From CAZHHH01 sp964532085 (GTDB lineage Bacteria; Bacteroidota; Bacteroidia; Bacteroidales; Marinilabiliaceae), in assembly GCA_964532085.1 (NCBI GenBank), contig CAZHHH010000135.1:1-6429 (forward strand): a stretch of DNA of 6,429 bases, written 5' to 3'. The notes under the pieces were generated by a model. That model did not search any database, was not told where the DNA came from, and saw only the letters and a list, made by a program, of their open reading frames with translations. Both the position numbers and the translations under genes were made by a program. Shown here piece by piece: positions 1-6,429 of the stretch (positions are counted from its first letter, which is position 1; every line of letters begins with the position of its first letter).

Positions 1-1008
1 CATTTAGAATATTACATTTTTGTTGAAGATGGGATTGGCAACAAAATAAAAGATATTTTAATTAAAAAAGCATCTGAAGGCGTAAAAGTCAGAATTATAG
101 TTGATGATGTTGGTAGTTGGCAGCTTAAAAAGCCATTTTTTAAAGAGATGGAAGAAGCTGGAATTGAAGCATATTCATTTTTAAAAGTTCGTTTTCCAAC
201 CTTTACAAGTAAAGTTAATTATAGAAACCACCGCAAAATACTCATTGTTGACGGAAAAGTTGGTTTTTTAGGCGGTGTAAATATTGCTGACAGATATTTA
301 TATGGCAAACCTCAACTTGGCCCGTGGCGTGATACACATCTAAAAATTGAGGGTGACTCTGTGCATTCTTTGCAATCAATATTTTTAACAGATTGGTATT
401 TTGTAAGTCAAGAGGAGCTTTATGACAAAGAGTTTTTTCCCACATCAAATACCATTGGAAACACAATGCTTCAAATAGTTGCAAGTGGTCCCGACTCTGA
501 CTGGCCGGGCATTATGATGGGAATATTTCAGGCAATAGCTTCTGCCAAAAAGTATGTTTATATAGCAACACCCTACTTTATGGTTAATGAAGGTGTTCTG
601 ATGGCTCTAAAAGCTGCAGCAATGGGCAATGTAGATGTTCGTATTATTTTACCAGAAAAAAGTGATTCACGCATAACACATCTCTCCACCCGCTCATTTA
701 TTCGCGAAATGCTTGATGCTAATGTTAAAATATACTTCTATAACACAGGGTTTATACACTCAAAAGTGATGGTAGTTGATGATATAATCAGCAAAGTTGG
801 TTCATCAAATATGGACTTTAGAAGTTTTGAGCATAATTTTGAAGTAGAAGCTTTTATTTTTAATGAAGAGATAGCTTTAGAACTAAAATCACAATTTAAA
901 GAAGATATAAAAAACAGCTATTTAATTACAATTGAAAACTGGGTAAAACGTCCTCCAATTCAGAAGATAAAGGAATCTTTTGCACGTCTGATTAGTCCGT
1001 TGTTGTAG
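1..1008 (+). CDS. cls: Cardiolipin synthase, phospholipase D family (5' end outside window)
   Basis: The reading frame is open from base 1 and ends at a TAG at 1006-1008, giving 335 residues of a protein whose family is usually about 480 long. The missing N-terminus should hold the membrane segments. Cardiolipin synthases condense two phosphatidylglycerol molecules into cardiolipin and glycerol at the inner membrane. Two HKD motifs are visible: the first is H77, K79, D84 (numbered from the first codon here, reading HRKILIVDG), the second is H253, K255, D260 (HSKVMVVD) followed by the GSSNMDFRS signature. The opening stretch (HLEYYIF, then EGVKVRIIVDDVGS) matches the start of the first PLD domain in this family. 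The C-terminus, ending SPLL, looks native, so the downstream restriction gene has not truncated it. An ATG at 148 is internal, not the start. The family is clear; other HKD phospholipid synthases are a less likely reading. Confidence 0.92.
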   Translation, partial: HLEYYIFVEDGIGNKIKDILIKKASEGVKVRIIVDDVGSWQLKKPFFKEMEEAGIEAYSFLKVRFPTFTSKVNYRNHRKILIVDGKVGFLGGVNIADRYLYGKPQLGPWRDTHLKIEGDSVHSLQSIFLTDWYFVSQEELYDKEFFPTSNTIGNTMLQIVASGPDSDWPGIMMGIFQAIASAKKYVYIATPYFMVNEGVLMALKAAAMGNVDVRIILPEKSDSRITHLSTRSFIREMLDANVKIYFYNTGFIHSKVMVVDDIISKVGSSNMDFRSFEHNFEVEAFIFNEEIALELKSQFKEDIKNSYLITIENWVKRPPIQKIKESFARLISPLL

Positions 1009-1038
1009 TTGCTAATATGCTATTATTGAATATCTTTG
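1009..1038 (+). promoter_or_regulatory. Bacteroidota-type promoter of the MmeI-like gene
   Basis: A TTG at 1009-1011 is followed by a 19-base spacer and TATCTTTG at 1031-1038, an exact match to the TAnnTTTG -7 box recognised by the primary sigma factor of Bacteroidota. Transcription would begin near 1044, leaving a leader of about 40 bases before the ATG at 1083. The -33 box begins on the base after the cls stop codon, so the restriction gene appears to be transcribed independently. No hairpin terminator is seen behind cls, so read-through from cls may add to its expression. The leader has no Shine-Dalgarno sequence. Confidence 0.72.
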
Positions 1039-1082
1039 TATTATAACATTTTAAAATCTTAACCTTTTTGACATAATAAATT

Positions 1083-3929
1083 ATGACACTTAGTTGGAAC
1101 GAAATAAAAGATAGAGCAATACAATTTTCCCAAGAATGGGCAAATACATCAAGAGAAGAAGCTGATGCTAAGCCTTTTCTTGATGCATTCTTCAATGTTT
1201 TTGGAATTACTCGCAGAAAAGTCGCAACATTTGAACATAGAATCAAGAAACTTGACGAGGGTGATGGATATATAGATATGCTTTGGAAAGGTGTCATCCT
1301 GATAGAGATGAAGAGTCGTGGCAAAGATTTAGACAAAGCATATCTACAAGCAAAAGAATATACAAACGGATTAAAACAGCATGAATTACCTAAGCAAATC
1401 TTAGTCTCTGACTTTGAAACATTTCGTCTTTATGATTTAGATGAAGATACTATCGTTGAATTTAAACTTGCAGATTTAATCGATAATGTTCAACATTTTG
1501 GATATTTATTAGGGTATCAAAAGCAGATATACCAAGAGCAAGACCCTGTAAATATAAAAGCTGCCGAACTTATGGGCAAACTTCATGATAATTTAAAAGA
1601 AATTGGCTATGAAGGAGAAGCACTTGAATTATATTTAGTTCGTCTTTTATTTTTGCTTTTTGCCGATGACACAACCATTTTTGCCAAACAGCAATTACAA
1701 CTATATATTGAACAACGTACAAACCAAGATGGCAGTGACTTAGCATCAAAACTGCAAGAACTTTTTCAAGTTTTAAATACTCCTACTGAAAAGCGCTTTA
1801 AAAACCTAGATGAACAACTTGCTGAGTTTCCATACATTAATGGCAAATTGTTTGAAGATAACATCCCTACTGCGAGCTTTGACAGTAAAATGAGGAGAAC
1901 ACTTTTAGAATGCTGTTATTTGGACTGGAGTAAAATATCGCCAGCTATTTTTGGCTCAATGTTCCAAAGTGTTATGAATCCTGTTGAACGAAGAAACTTA
2001 GGAGCACACTACACGAGTGAAGAGAATATTCTAAAATTAATAAAACCACTCTTTTTAGATGATTTATGGGCTGAATTTAACAAACATAAAGGCAACAAAA
2101 GTAAAATTGCTGAATTTCACAACAAGCTTAGCAATCTTAAAATTATTGACCCTGCTTGTGGTTGTGGTAATTTTTTAGTTATAACTTATCGAGAACTTCG
2201 ACTTTTAGAAATTGAGATATTAAAAAATATAAATACTGACGGACAAAGATTTATCAATGTTGAAGAACTAATAAAACTCAACATTGATATGATGTATGGA
2301 ATAGAATATGAAGAATTTCCAGCCAGAATTGCAGAGGTTGCGATGTGGCTTATTGACCATCAGATGAATATGGTGGTCAGTCATGAATTTGGACAATATT
2401 TCACAAGAATTCCGCTACAAAAATCAGCATCTATAATTCATGGAGATGCTATGGAAGTTGATTGGAATAGTTTAATAGTTAGTGAAACCATTCAAATTGA
2501 TGCTAGAAATACCACAGTTATTGTTGCCGAACCAGAACTTGATTATCAAATAAATGTAAAAACTAAAAATTTAACTATTATTGACAATAGGGATAAAGAG
2601 ACAAAAGAGATAAATATTCCTAAAGCTGATTATTTTGATTATATAATTGGTAATCCTCCCTTTATTGGCTCTAAACTAATAAAGAAACATCAAAGAGAGC
2701 AAATCGTCAAAGAATTTAATAATGTGAGAGGAAGTGGTGTGTTAGACTATGTAACAGGCTGGTATATTAAAGCTGCAAAATATATACAAAATACAAATGC
2801 TAAAGTGGCGTTTGTTTCTACAAACTCGATAGTTCAAGGTGAACAAACCAGTATTTTATGGAAACAGATGTTAAATGAATATGATATAAAAATTCATTTT
2901 GCTCACCAAACTTTCAAATGGAGCAATGAAGGCAGAGGAGTTGCCGCAGTATATTGCGTTATAGTGGGTTTTGCCAATTATGATACAAATAATAAAGTAA
3001 TATTTGAATATGACGATGTAAAAAGTGAACCAAATGCCATAAAAGCAAAAAATATAAATCCATATTTAATTGATGCAGAAAACATTTTAATAGAGCGAAG
3101 AACAAAACCACTATGTGATGTACCCAATATGAGTTTTGGAAATATGCCATTAGATGGTGGTAATCTTCTTTTATCCGATGAAGAAAAGATTGAATTTTTA
3201 AAGATAGAGCCAAAAGCTGAAAAATATATTTTGCCATTAATCTCTGCAAGAGAATTTATAAATGGACAAAAGAGGTGGTGTTTATGGCTTGTGGATGCTG
3301 AACCAAGTAAGTTAAGACAAATGCCAGAAGTTATGAAGCGCATAGAGGCTGTTAAAAACTTTAGACTCAGCAGTAAACGACAACAAACAGTTAACAAAGC
3401 ATTATTTCCATCTCTTTTTGGAGAAATTAGGGATTTTGGAGATGAATTTATTGTTATTCCCAGAGTTTCATCAGAAAGACGTGCATATATACCGATGGGA
3501 TTCTTTGACAAAAACAACATTGTTAGTGACACTTGTCTTGCAGTCCCAAATGGAACTCTCTATCATTTTGGAATATTAACCTCAAAAATGCACATGACTT
3601 GGGTGAAATATACATGTGGAAGATTAGAAAACAGATATCGATATTCAAAGGACATTGTTTATAATAATTATCCTTGGCCAATAAAAATAACAGAAAAGCA
3701 ACGAAAACTTATCGAAGAAAAAGCACAACAAGTATTAGACACAAGAGATAAGTTCCCTAACAACTCTCTTGCCGATTTATATGACTCATTAACTATGCCA
3801 CCATCTTTGGTTAAAGCTCATAATGAATTAGACAGAGCTGTTGATTTAGCTTATCGTTCACAGCCTTTTACAAGTGAATCGAAAAGGATGGAGTATTTGT
3901 TTAGGATTTATAAGAAGTTAAACAGCTGA
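1083..3929 (+). CDS. MmeI-like type IIL restriction-modification enzyme (fused endonuclease and adenine-N6 methyltransferase)
   Basis: This 948-residue protein should combine DNA cleavage, adenine methylation and target recognition in one chain, as in MmeI (about 919 residues), which cuts about 20 bases from its site and protects the host by methylating one strand. Seen in order: an N-terminal PD-ExK nuclease with D65 and E75-M-K77, the same spacing as D70, E80 and K82 of MmeI; a helical linker with the family stretch LLFLLFADDTTIF (188-200); motif X GAHYTSEE (307-314); SAM-binding motif I DPACGCGNFL (356-365); catalytic motif IV NPPF (524-527), typical of m6A enzymes; and a C-terminal recognition domain with SSERRAYIPMGF (796-807), the MHMTWV region (836-841), GRLENRYRYS (846-855) and YNNYPWP (860-866). 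All key residues are present, so it looks intact and active. The ATG at 1083 follows the promoter closely. Arginine codons are mostly AGA, AGG and CGA, unlike the neighbours, suggesting transfer. No separate subunit or controller gene is adjacent. A PglX-type BREX methylase is less likely because a nuclease domain is present. Confidence 0.93.
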   Translation: MTLSWNEIKDRAIQFSQEWANTSREEADAKPFLDAFFNVFGITRRKVATFEHRIKKLDEGDGYIDMLWKGVILIEMKSRGKDLDKAYLQAKEYTNGLKQHELPKQILVSDFETFRLYDLDEDTIVEFKLADLIDNVQHFGYLLGYQKQIYQEQDPVNIKAAELMGKLHDNLKEIGYEGEALELYLVRLLFLLFADDTTIFAKQQLQLYIEQRTNQDGSDLASKLQELFQVLNTPTEKRFKNLDEQLAEFPYINGKLFEDNIPTASFDSKMRRTLLECCYLDWSKISPAIFGSMFQSVMNPVERRNLGAHYTSEENILKLIKPLFLDDLWAEFNKHKGNKSKIAEFHNKLSNLKIIDPACGCGNFLVITYRELRLLEIEILKNINTDGQRFINVEELIKLNIDMMYGIEYEEFPARIAEVAMWLIDHQMNMVVSHEFGQYFTRIPLQKSASIIHGDAMEVDWNSLIVSETIQIDARNTTVIVAEPELDYQINVKTKNLTIIDNRDKETKEINIPKADYFDYIIGNPPFIGSKLIKKHQREQIVKEFNNVRGSGVLDYVTGWYIKAAKYIQNTNAKVAFVSTNSIVQGEQTSILWKQMLNEYDIKIHFAHQTFKWSNEGRGVAAVYCVIVGFANYDTNNKVIFEYDDVKSEPNAIKAKNINPYLIDAENILIERRTKPLCDVPNMSFGNMPLDGGNLLLSDEEKIEFLKIEPKAEKYILPLISAREFINGQKRWCLWLVDAEPSKLRQMPEVMKRIEAVKNFRLSSKRQQTVNKALFPSLFGEIRDFGDEFIVIPRVSSERRAYIPMGFFDKNNIVSDTCLAVPNGTLYHFGILTSKMHMTWVKYTCGRLENRYRYSKDIVYNNYPWPIKITEKQRKLIEEKAQQVLDTRDKFPNNSLADLYDSLTMPPSLVKAHNELDRAVDLAYRSQPFTSESKRMEYLFRIYKKLNS

Positions 3930-3947
3930 TATCAAACTTTAAGCAAC

Positions 3948-3975
3948 AAAAAAGGGAGCTAATTGCTCCCTTTTT
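3948..3975. terminator. Bidirectional rho-independent terminator between convergent genes
   Basis: GGGAGC (3954-3959) pairs with GCTCCC (3965-3970) around the five-base loop TAATT. The stem is flanked by a run of A on the left (3948-3953) and a run of T on the right (3971-3975). It therefore reads as a hairpin followed by a U-tract on both strands. It lies 18 bases after the stop of the MmeI-like gene and about 20 bases beyond the gapA stop, serving both transcripts. Confidence 0.9.
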
Positions 3976-3995
3976 AATTTATATTGAATTGCAAA

Positions 3996-5009
3996 TTATG
4001 CATTATCAACTTTATACATGTGCTCGATAAGCTCTACAACTTTAGTTGAGTAACCCATCTCGTTATCATACCATGCAACAACTTTAACGAAGTTGTCATT
4101 TAATGAGATACCAGCATCAGCATCAAATACTGAAGTTTGAGTTTCACCGATGAAGTCATTTGAAACAACAGCATCCTCAGTGTAACCTAACACACCTTTT
4201 AACTCACCTTCTGAAGCATCTTTCATTGCTTTACAGATTTCCTCATAAGATGCACCTTTCTCTAAACGACAAGTTAAGTCAACAACAGATACGTTTGGAG
4301 TAGGAACACGGAAAGCCATACCAGTTAACTTACCATCTAACTCAGGAATAACTTTACCTACAGCTTTAGCTGCACCAGTTGATGAAGGGATGATGTTTTG
4401 ACCAGCACCACGACCACCTCTCCAGTCTTTTACTGAAGGACCGTCAACAGTTTTTTGTGTTGCAGTAGTAGCGTGAACAGTAGTCATTAAACCTTCTGCG
4501 ATACCAAATTTATCATTAAGTACTTTAGCAATTGGAGCTAAACAGTTTGTTGTACATGAAGCATTTGATACAAACTGCATGTCTTTGGTGTATTTTTCAG
4601 TATTTACACCGCATACAAACATTGGAGTATCATCTTTTGAAGGAGCTGACATAACAACTTTCTTAGCACCAGCGTCGATGTGTCCTTGTGCAGTGTCTTT
4701 TGATAAGAAAAGACCAGTTGACTCAACTACATACTCAGCATTTACGTCTGACCATTTTAAGTCTGCTGGGTTTCTTTCAGCAGTAACACGAATTTCGTTA
4801 CCGTTTACTACTAATTTACCATCTTTTACTTCAACAGTACCATCAAAACGACCGTGAGTTGAATCATACTTAAGCATATAAGCCATATACTCAACATCAA
4901 CTAAGTCGTTAATTCCAACAACTTGAACGTTGTCAAAATTTTGAGCTGCACGGAAAACTAAACGACCAATACGTCCAAATCCGTTAATTCCAATTTTAAT
5001 TTTTGACAT
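3996..5009 (-). CDS. gapA: Glyceraldehyde-3-phosphate dehydrogenase, type I, NAD-dependent
   Basis: This cytoplasmic glycolytic enzyme oxidises glyceraldehyde 3-phosphate with NAD and phosphate to 1,3-bisphosphoglycerate. The 337 residues match the family's usual length and resemble E. coli GapA closely, for example in the stretch YMAYMLKYDSTHGRF (41-54). The Rossmann glycine motif GFGRIG is at 10-15, and D35 in INDL is the acidic residue expected to bind the NAD ribose and favour NAD over NADP. The active site SNASCTTNC supplies catalytic C152, and H179 in TVHATTATQ is its partner. The family's DNExGYS motif reads DNEMGYS (315-321), with methionine where tryptophan or threonine is usual. Eight of ten arginines use CGT, a sign of selected codon use and high expression. 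It has its own promoter about 80 bases upstream, no Shine-Dalgarno sequence, and a shared terminator downstream. The kinase gene lies 209 bases upstream on the same strand. Confidence 0.97.
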   Translation of the reverse strand: MSKIKIGINGFGRIGRLVFRAAQNFDNVQVVGINDLVDVEYMAYMLKYDSTHGRFDGTVEVKDGKLVVNGNEIRVTAERNPADLKWSDVNAEYVVESTGLFLSKDTAQGHIDAGAKKVVMSAPSKDDTPMFVCGVNTEKYTKDMQFVSNASCTTNCLAPIAKVLNDKFGIAEGLMTTVHATTATQKTVDGPSVKDWRGGRGAGQNIIPSSTGAAKAVGKVIPELDGKLTGMAFRVPTPNVSVVDLTCRLEKGASYEEICKAMKDASEGELKGVLGYTEDAVVSNDFIGETQTSVFDADAGISLNDNFVKVVAWYDNEMGYSTKVVELIEHMYKVDNA

Positions 5010-5086
5010 TCTATTTTTGTTTTTAGTGATTATTTTAAATTTTAGCTTAAAAATATTTTAAATGCTATAATTTATTTTTTGCGGTA

Positions 5087-5117
5087 CAAAAATATAAAAA
5101 CATTGCTAAAACTTCAA
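5087..5117 (-). promoter_or_regulatory. Bacteroidota-type promoter of gapA
   Basis: Read on the minus strand, TTG (5117-5115) is followed by a 20-base spacer and TATTTTTG (5094-5087), an exact match to the TAnnTTTG -7 box of Bacteroidota. Transcription should start near 5081, giving an AT-rich leader of about 70 bases before the gapA ATG at 5009. An independent strong promoter fits the high-expression codon use of gapA. Confidence 0.72.
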
Positions 5118-5164
5118 GAATTTAAGCGAACTTATTCAGTCTAAAATGTGAAAACAAGTTAAAT

Positions 5165-5192
5165 AATGTTTTAATAACCAATGTTTTAATAA
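5165..5192. repeat. Tandem 13-base direct repeat upstream of gapA
   Basis: AATGTTTTAATAA occurs exactly twice, at 5165-5177 and 5180-5192, with a period of 15 bases. The pair lies between the kinase stop codon and the gapA promoter, about 50-75 bases upstream of the -33 box. It could be a regulator binding site or the 3' untranslated region of the kinase mRNA. The low sequence complexity also allows chance duplication. The rest of the 5010-5218 gap holds only the gapA promoter and leader; no strong terminator is seen behind the kinase gene. Confidence 0.6.
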
Positions 5193-5218
5193 AATAGCAC
5201 CTTTTATAATAAAATTCT

Positions 5219-6205
5219 TTAATCTGATATGATATTTTTTATTTCTCTCTTGATTGACTCCCAAATCTCGTCAGTCATCTTTGGTCCAATTACTTCAATA
5301 ACTTTTGCTGAAAGCAACGAACCAATTCTACCACTTTCATAAAGAGATTTATTATTTATATATCCATAAATAAAGCCTGCAGCATACAAATCACCTGCGC
5401 CAGTTGTATCAATCGGTGATGCTTTGTAGATATCTACAGTTACTTTTTCATCTCCAGCCTTTATTACCGAACCTCGAGAACCAATTTTCAATACAGCTAC
5501 TTCAACATTTTTAGCCAACTCTTCGATAATCTTATTTTCATCATCAAGTTTAGTAAATGATTTTCCTTCTTCTTCATTGGCGAAGATAATGTCAACATAC
5601 TTTTCAACCATTCGGTGTAGAAAATCAAAATTATCTTCTACCACATTAAAACTGGCCAAATCTAAAGAGACTTTTAAGTTTGACTCTTTGGCAAATTTTA
5701 GAGCTTGCTCAAGAAGTGCGTGATTTTGAACTAAATACCCTTCAATATGAAATACTCCATAATTTTGAAATATTTCTGATGATAAATCTTCTGCAGAAAG
5801 TTCTACAGCTGCACCTAAATATGTACCAAATGTGCGCTCAGAATCTGGCGATATTAAAGTGATGGCACGACCAGAGGATGTAGCACTACTAAAAAGGTGC
5901 GGTGTAATATTTTCAGTTTGCATCTCTTCTTTAAAGAAATCACCCCATTCATCTTTTCCAACTTTACCAACAAAACCTGTAGAAACTCCTAGTTTTGCTA
6001 AAGCATGAATAGTATTTGCTGCTGAACCACCTGCCGCTTTTTCATGTTTTTTAATGTTAGATTGCAAAAAAATCGATTCTGCGCTCTTTTCATCGACTAA
6101 TTGCATACTTCCTTTAGGAAAATTTAGTACTTCTAGCAACAAGTCATCTTTCAAGGGTAATAGTATATCAACCAAAGCATTACCCATACCTAAAACCTTA
6201 TTCAT
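5219..6205 (-). CDS. PfkB/ribokinase-family carbohydrate kinase, probable adenosine kinase
   Basis: The 328 residues form one complete PfkB-family kinase, a cytoplasmic enzyme that transfers phosphate from ATP to a hydroxymethyl group on a sugar or nucleoside. PfkB signature 1 is seen as AAGGSAANTIHALAKLG (57-73). Signature 2 is DTTGAGDLYAAGF (266-278), in which GAGD forms the anion hole and D272 is the catalytic base. The start GMGNALVDILLPL, the GSMQLVD stretch (32-38) and the FANEEE motif (208-213) resemble proteins annotated as adenosine kinase in Bacteroidota; that would make AMP from adenosine in purine salvage. Substrate choice within this family is hard to read from sequence, so ribokinase-like or other nucleoside kinase activity remains possible. 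The ATG at 6205 opens directly into the first beta strand and has no Shine-Dalgarno sequence. It is on the same strand as gapA, but the latter has its own promoter. Confidence 0.85.
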   Translation of the reverse strand: MNKVLGMGNALVDILLPLKDDLLLEVLNFPKGSMQLVDEKSAESIFLQSNIKKHEKAAGGSAANTIHALAKLGVSTGFVGKVGKDEWGDFFKEEMQTENITPHLFSSATSSGRAITLISPDSERTFGTYLGAAVELSAEDLSSEIFQNYGVFHIEGYLVQNHALLEQALKFAKESNLKVSLDLASFNVVEDNFDFLHRMVEKYVDIIFANEEEGKSFTKLDDENKIIEELAKNVEVAVLKIGSRGSVIKAGDEKVTVDIYKASPIDTTGAGDLYAAGFIYGYINNKSLYESGRIGSLLSAKVIEVIGPKMTDEIWESIKREIKNIISD

Positions 6206-6222
6206 ATCATTTTTTTATAGAA

Positions 6223-6239
6223 ATCTTTTGACAAAGATG
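6223..6239 (-). promoter_or_regulatory. Possible promoter -7 region and overlapping palindrome of the kinase gene
   Basis: On the minus strand CATCTTTG (6239-6232) matches the TAnnTTTG -7 box at all but one fixed position, 26 bases before the ATG, but no clear TTG is found 19-21 bases further upstream. The same bases form an inverted repeat, ATCTTT (6223-6228) and AAAGAT (6233-6238) with a four-base centre, which could be a small operator or a short hairpin in the leader. The promoter call is weak. Confidence 0.35.
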
Positions 6240-6259
6240 ATATTTTTTTTCAAAATCAG

Positions 6260-6290
6260 TTGCATTTTACATATAAACATTTTACTTTTG
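6260..6290 (+). promoter_or_regulatory. Bacteroidota-type promoter of tRNA-Asn
   Basis: TTG at 6260-6262, a 20-base spacer and TACTTTTG at 6283-6290 match the Bacteroidota promoter exactly at the fixed positions. Transcription would begin near 6296, leaving a leader of about 55 bases to be removed by RNase P before the mature tRNA at 6354. It faces away from the kinase gene, so the 6206-6353 gap is a divergent regulatory region with no further gene visible. Confidence 0.72.
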
Positions 6291-6353
6291 CAGAGCATTT
6301 TAGGAAAACGAAAATAACGTTCTTTATTTTTCAATTAGTACTAAAAACAAAAT

Positions 6354-6427
6354 TCCTCAGTAGCTCAGTTGGTTAGAGCGGCGGACTGTTAATCCGTAGG
6401 TCGTAGGTTCAAGTCCTACCTGAGGAG
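6354..6427 (+). tRNA. tRNA-Asn (anticodon GUU)
   Basis: A full cloverleaf can be folded. The acceptor stem TCCTCAG (6354-6360) pairs with CTGAGGA (6420-6426). The D stem GCTC pairs with GAGC (6376-6379). The anticodon stem GCGGA (6381-6385) pairs with TCCGT (6393-6397), with one G-U pair, around the loop CTGTTAA, placing anticodon GTT at 6388-6390. The variable loop is five bases. The T stem GTAGG (6403-6407) pairs with CCTAC (6415-6419) around TTCAAGT. The discriminator base is G6427. The next two bases are CT, so the 3' CCA is not encoded and must be added by the CCA-adding enzyme. The gene lies at the window's right edge; further tRNA genes could follow. Confidence 0.97.
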
Positions 6428-6429
6428 CT

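Noticed and set aside
1048..1057. Palindrome ATTTTAAAAT in the leader of the MmeI-like gene, considered as a controller-protein operator
   Set aside because: It is a short all-AT palindrome in AT-rich DNA, and no controller gene is nearby.
992..1336. A 114-codon minus-strand frame crossing the cls end and the start of the MmeI-like gene
   Set aside because: It runs antisense through the nuclease catalytic motif and the promoter; the residue pattern is low complexity and resembles no protein.
2978..3532. A 184-codon open frame on the minus strand inside the MmeI-like gene
   Set aside because: It is antisense to a region encoding clear family motifs, shows no recognisable domain, and has no promoter or start context of its own.
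1083..3929. Membership of a BREX, DISARM or type I restriction system
   Set aside because: The protein has its own nuclease and recognition domains, and the flanking genes are housekeeping; none of the partner genes of those systems is present.
4579..4857. A 92-codon plus-strand frame inside gapA
   Set aside because: It is antisense to strongly conserved GAPDH sequence and is explained by gapA codon bias.
5202..5214. Inverted repeat TTTTA/TAAAA behind the kinase stop codon, considered as a terminator
   Set aside because: The stem is only five A-T pairs and would not be stable enough to terminate transcription.
1..6429. CRISPR array, insertion sequence, integrase or prophage attachment site
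   Set aside because: No regularly spaced repeats, transposase or integrase is present. The tRNA gene is intact, and no partial copy of its 3' end was noticed elsewhere in the window.
1..6429. Campylobacterota as the source, suggested by AT-rich composition
   Set aside because: That group uses Shine-Dalgarno sequences and TATAAT-like -10 boxes, whereas this window has TAnnTTTG promoters and no Shine-Dalgarno sequences.

Overview
The window is AT-rich and most likely chromosomal DNA of a member of the Bacteroidota. Three intergenic regions carry the promoter architecture of that phylum: a TTG box, a 19-20 base spacer and a TAnnTTTG box, upstream of the restriction-modification gene, of gapA and of the tRNA. 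None of the three visible start codons has a Shine-Dalgarno sequence; the starts sit in A-rich leaders instead. The genus cannot be named from this sequence.

Layout, left to right. Bases 1-1008 (+) hold the 3' two thirds of a cardiolipin synthase of the HKD phospholipase D family, cut by the window edge. Bases 1083-3929 (+) encode a 948-residue single-polypeptide restriction-modification enzyme of the MmeI (type IIL/IIG) family, with its own promoter starting directly after the cls stop codon. A symmetric hairpin at 3948-3975 is shared as a terminator by this gene and the convergent gapA gene. Bases 3996-5009 (-) encode a glycolytic glyceraldehyde-3-phosphate dehydrogenase with its own strong promoter. 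Bases 5219-6205 (-) encode a PfkB-family kinase, probably adenosine kinase. A complete tRNA-Asn(GUU) gene at 6354-6427 (+) has its own promoter and lies divergent to the kinase. No gene-free stretch exceeds about 210 bases.

Cls (membrane phospholipid), GapA (glycolysis), the kinase (purine salvage) and tRNA-Asn are housekeeping. The MmeI-like gene is the accessory element. Its arginine codons are mainly AGA, AGG and CGA, unlike those of cls and gapA, which suggests it was acquired into the gap between cls and gapA without damaging either. It needs no partner subunit: one protein should both methylate one strand of its target site and cut unmodified DNA. No wider defence island, CRISPR array, insertion sequence or clearly undescribed system is visible. 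The main open question is the DNA sequence this enzyme recognises.
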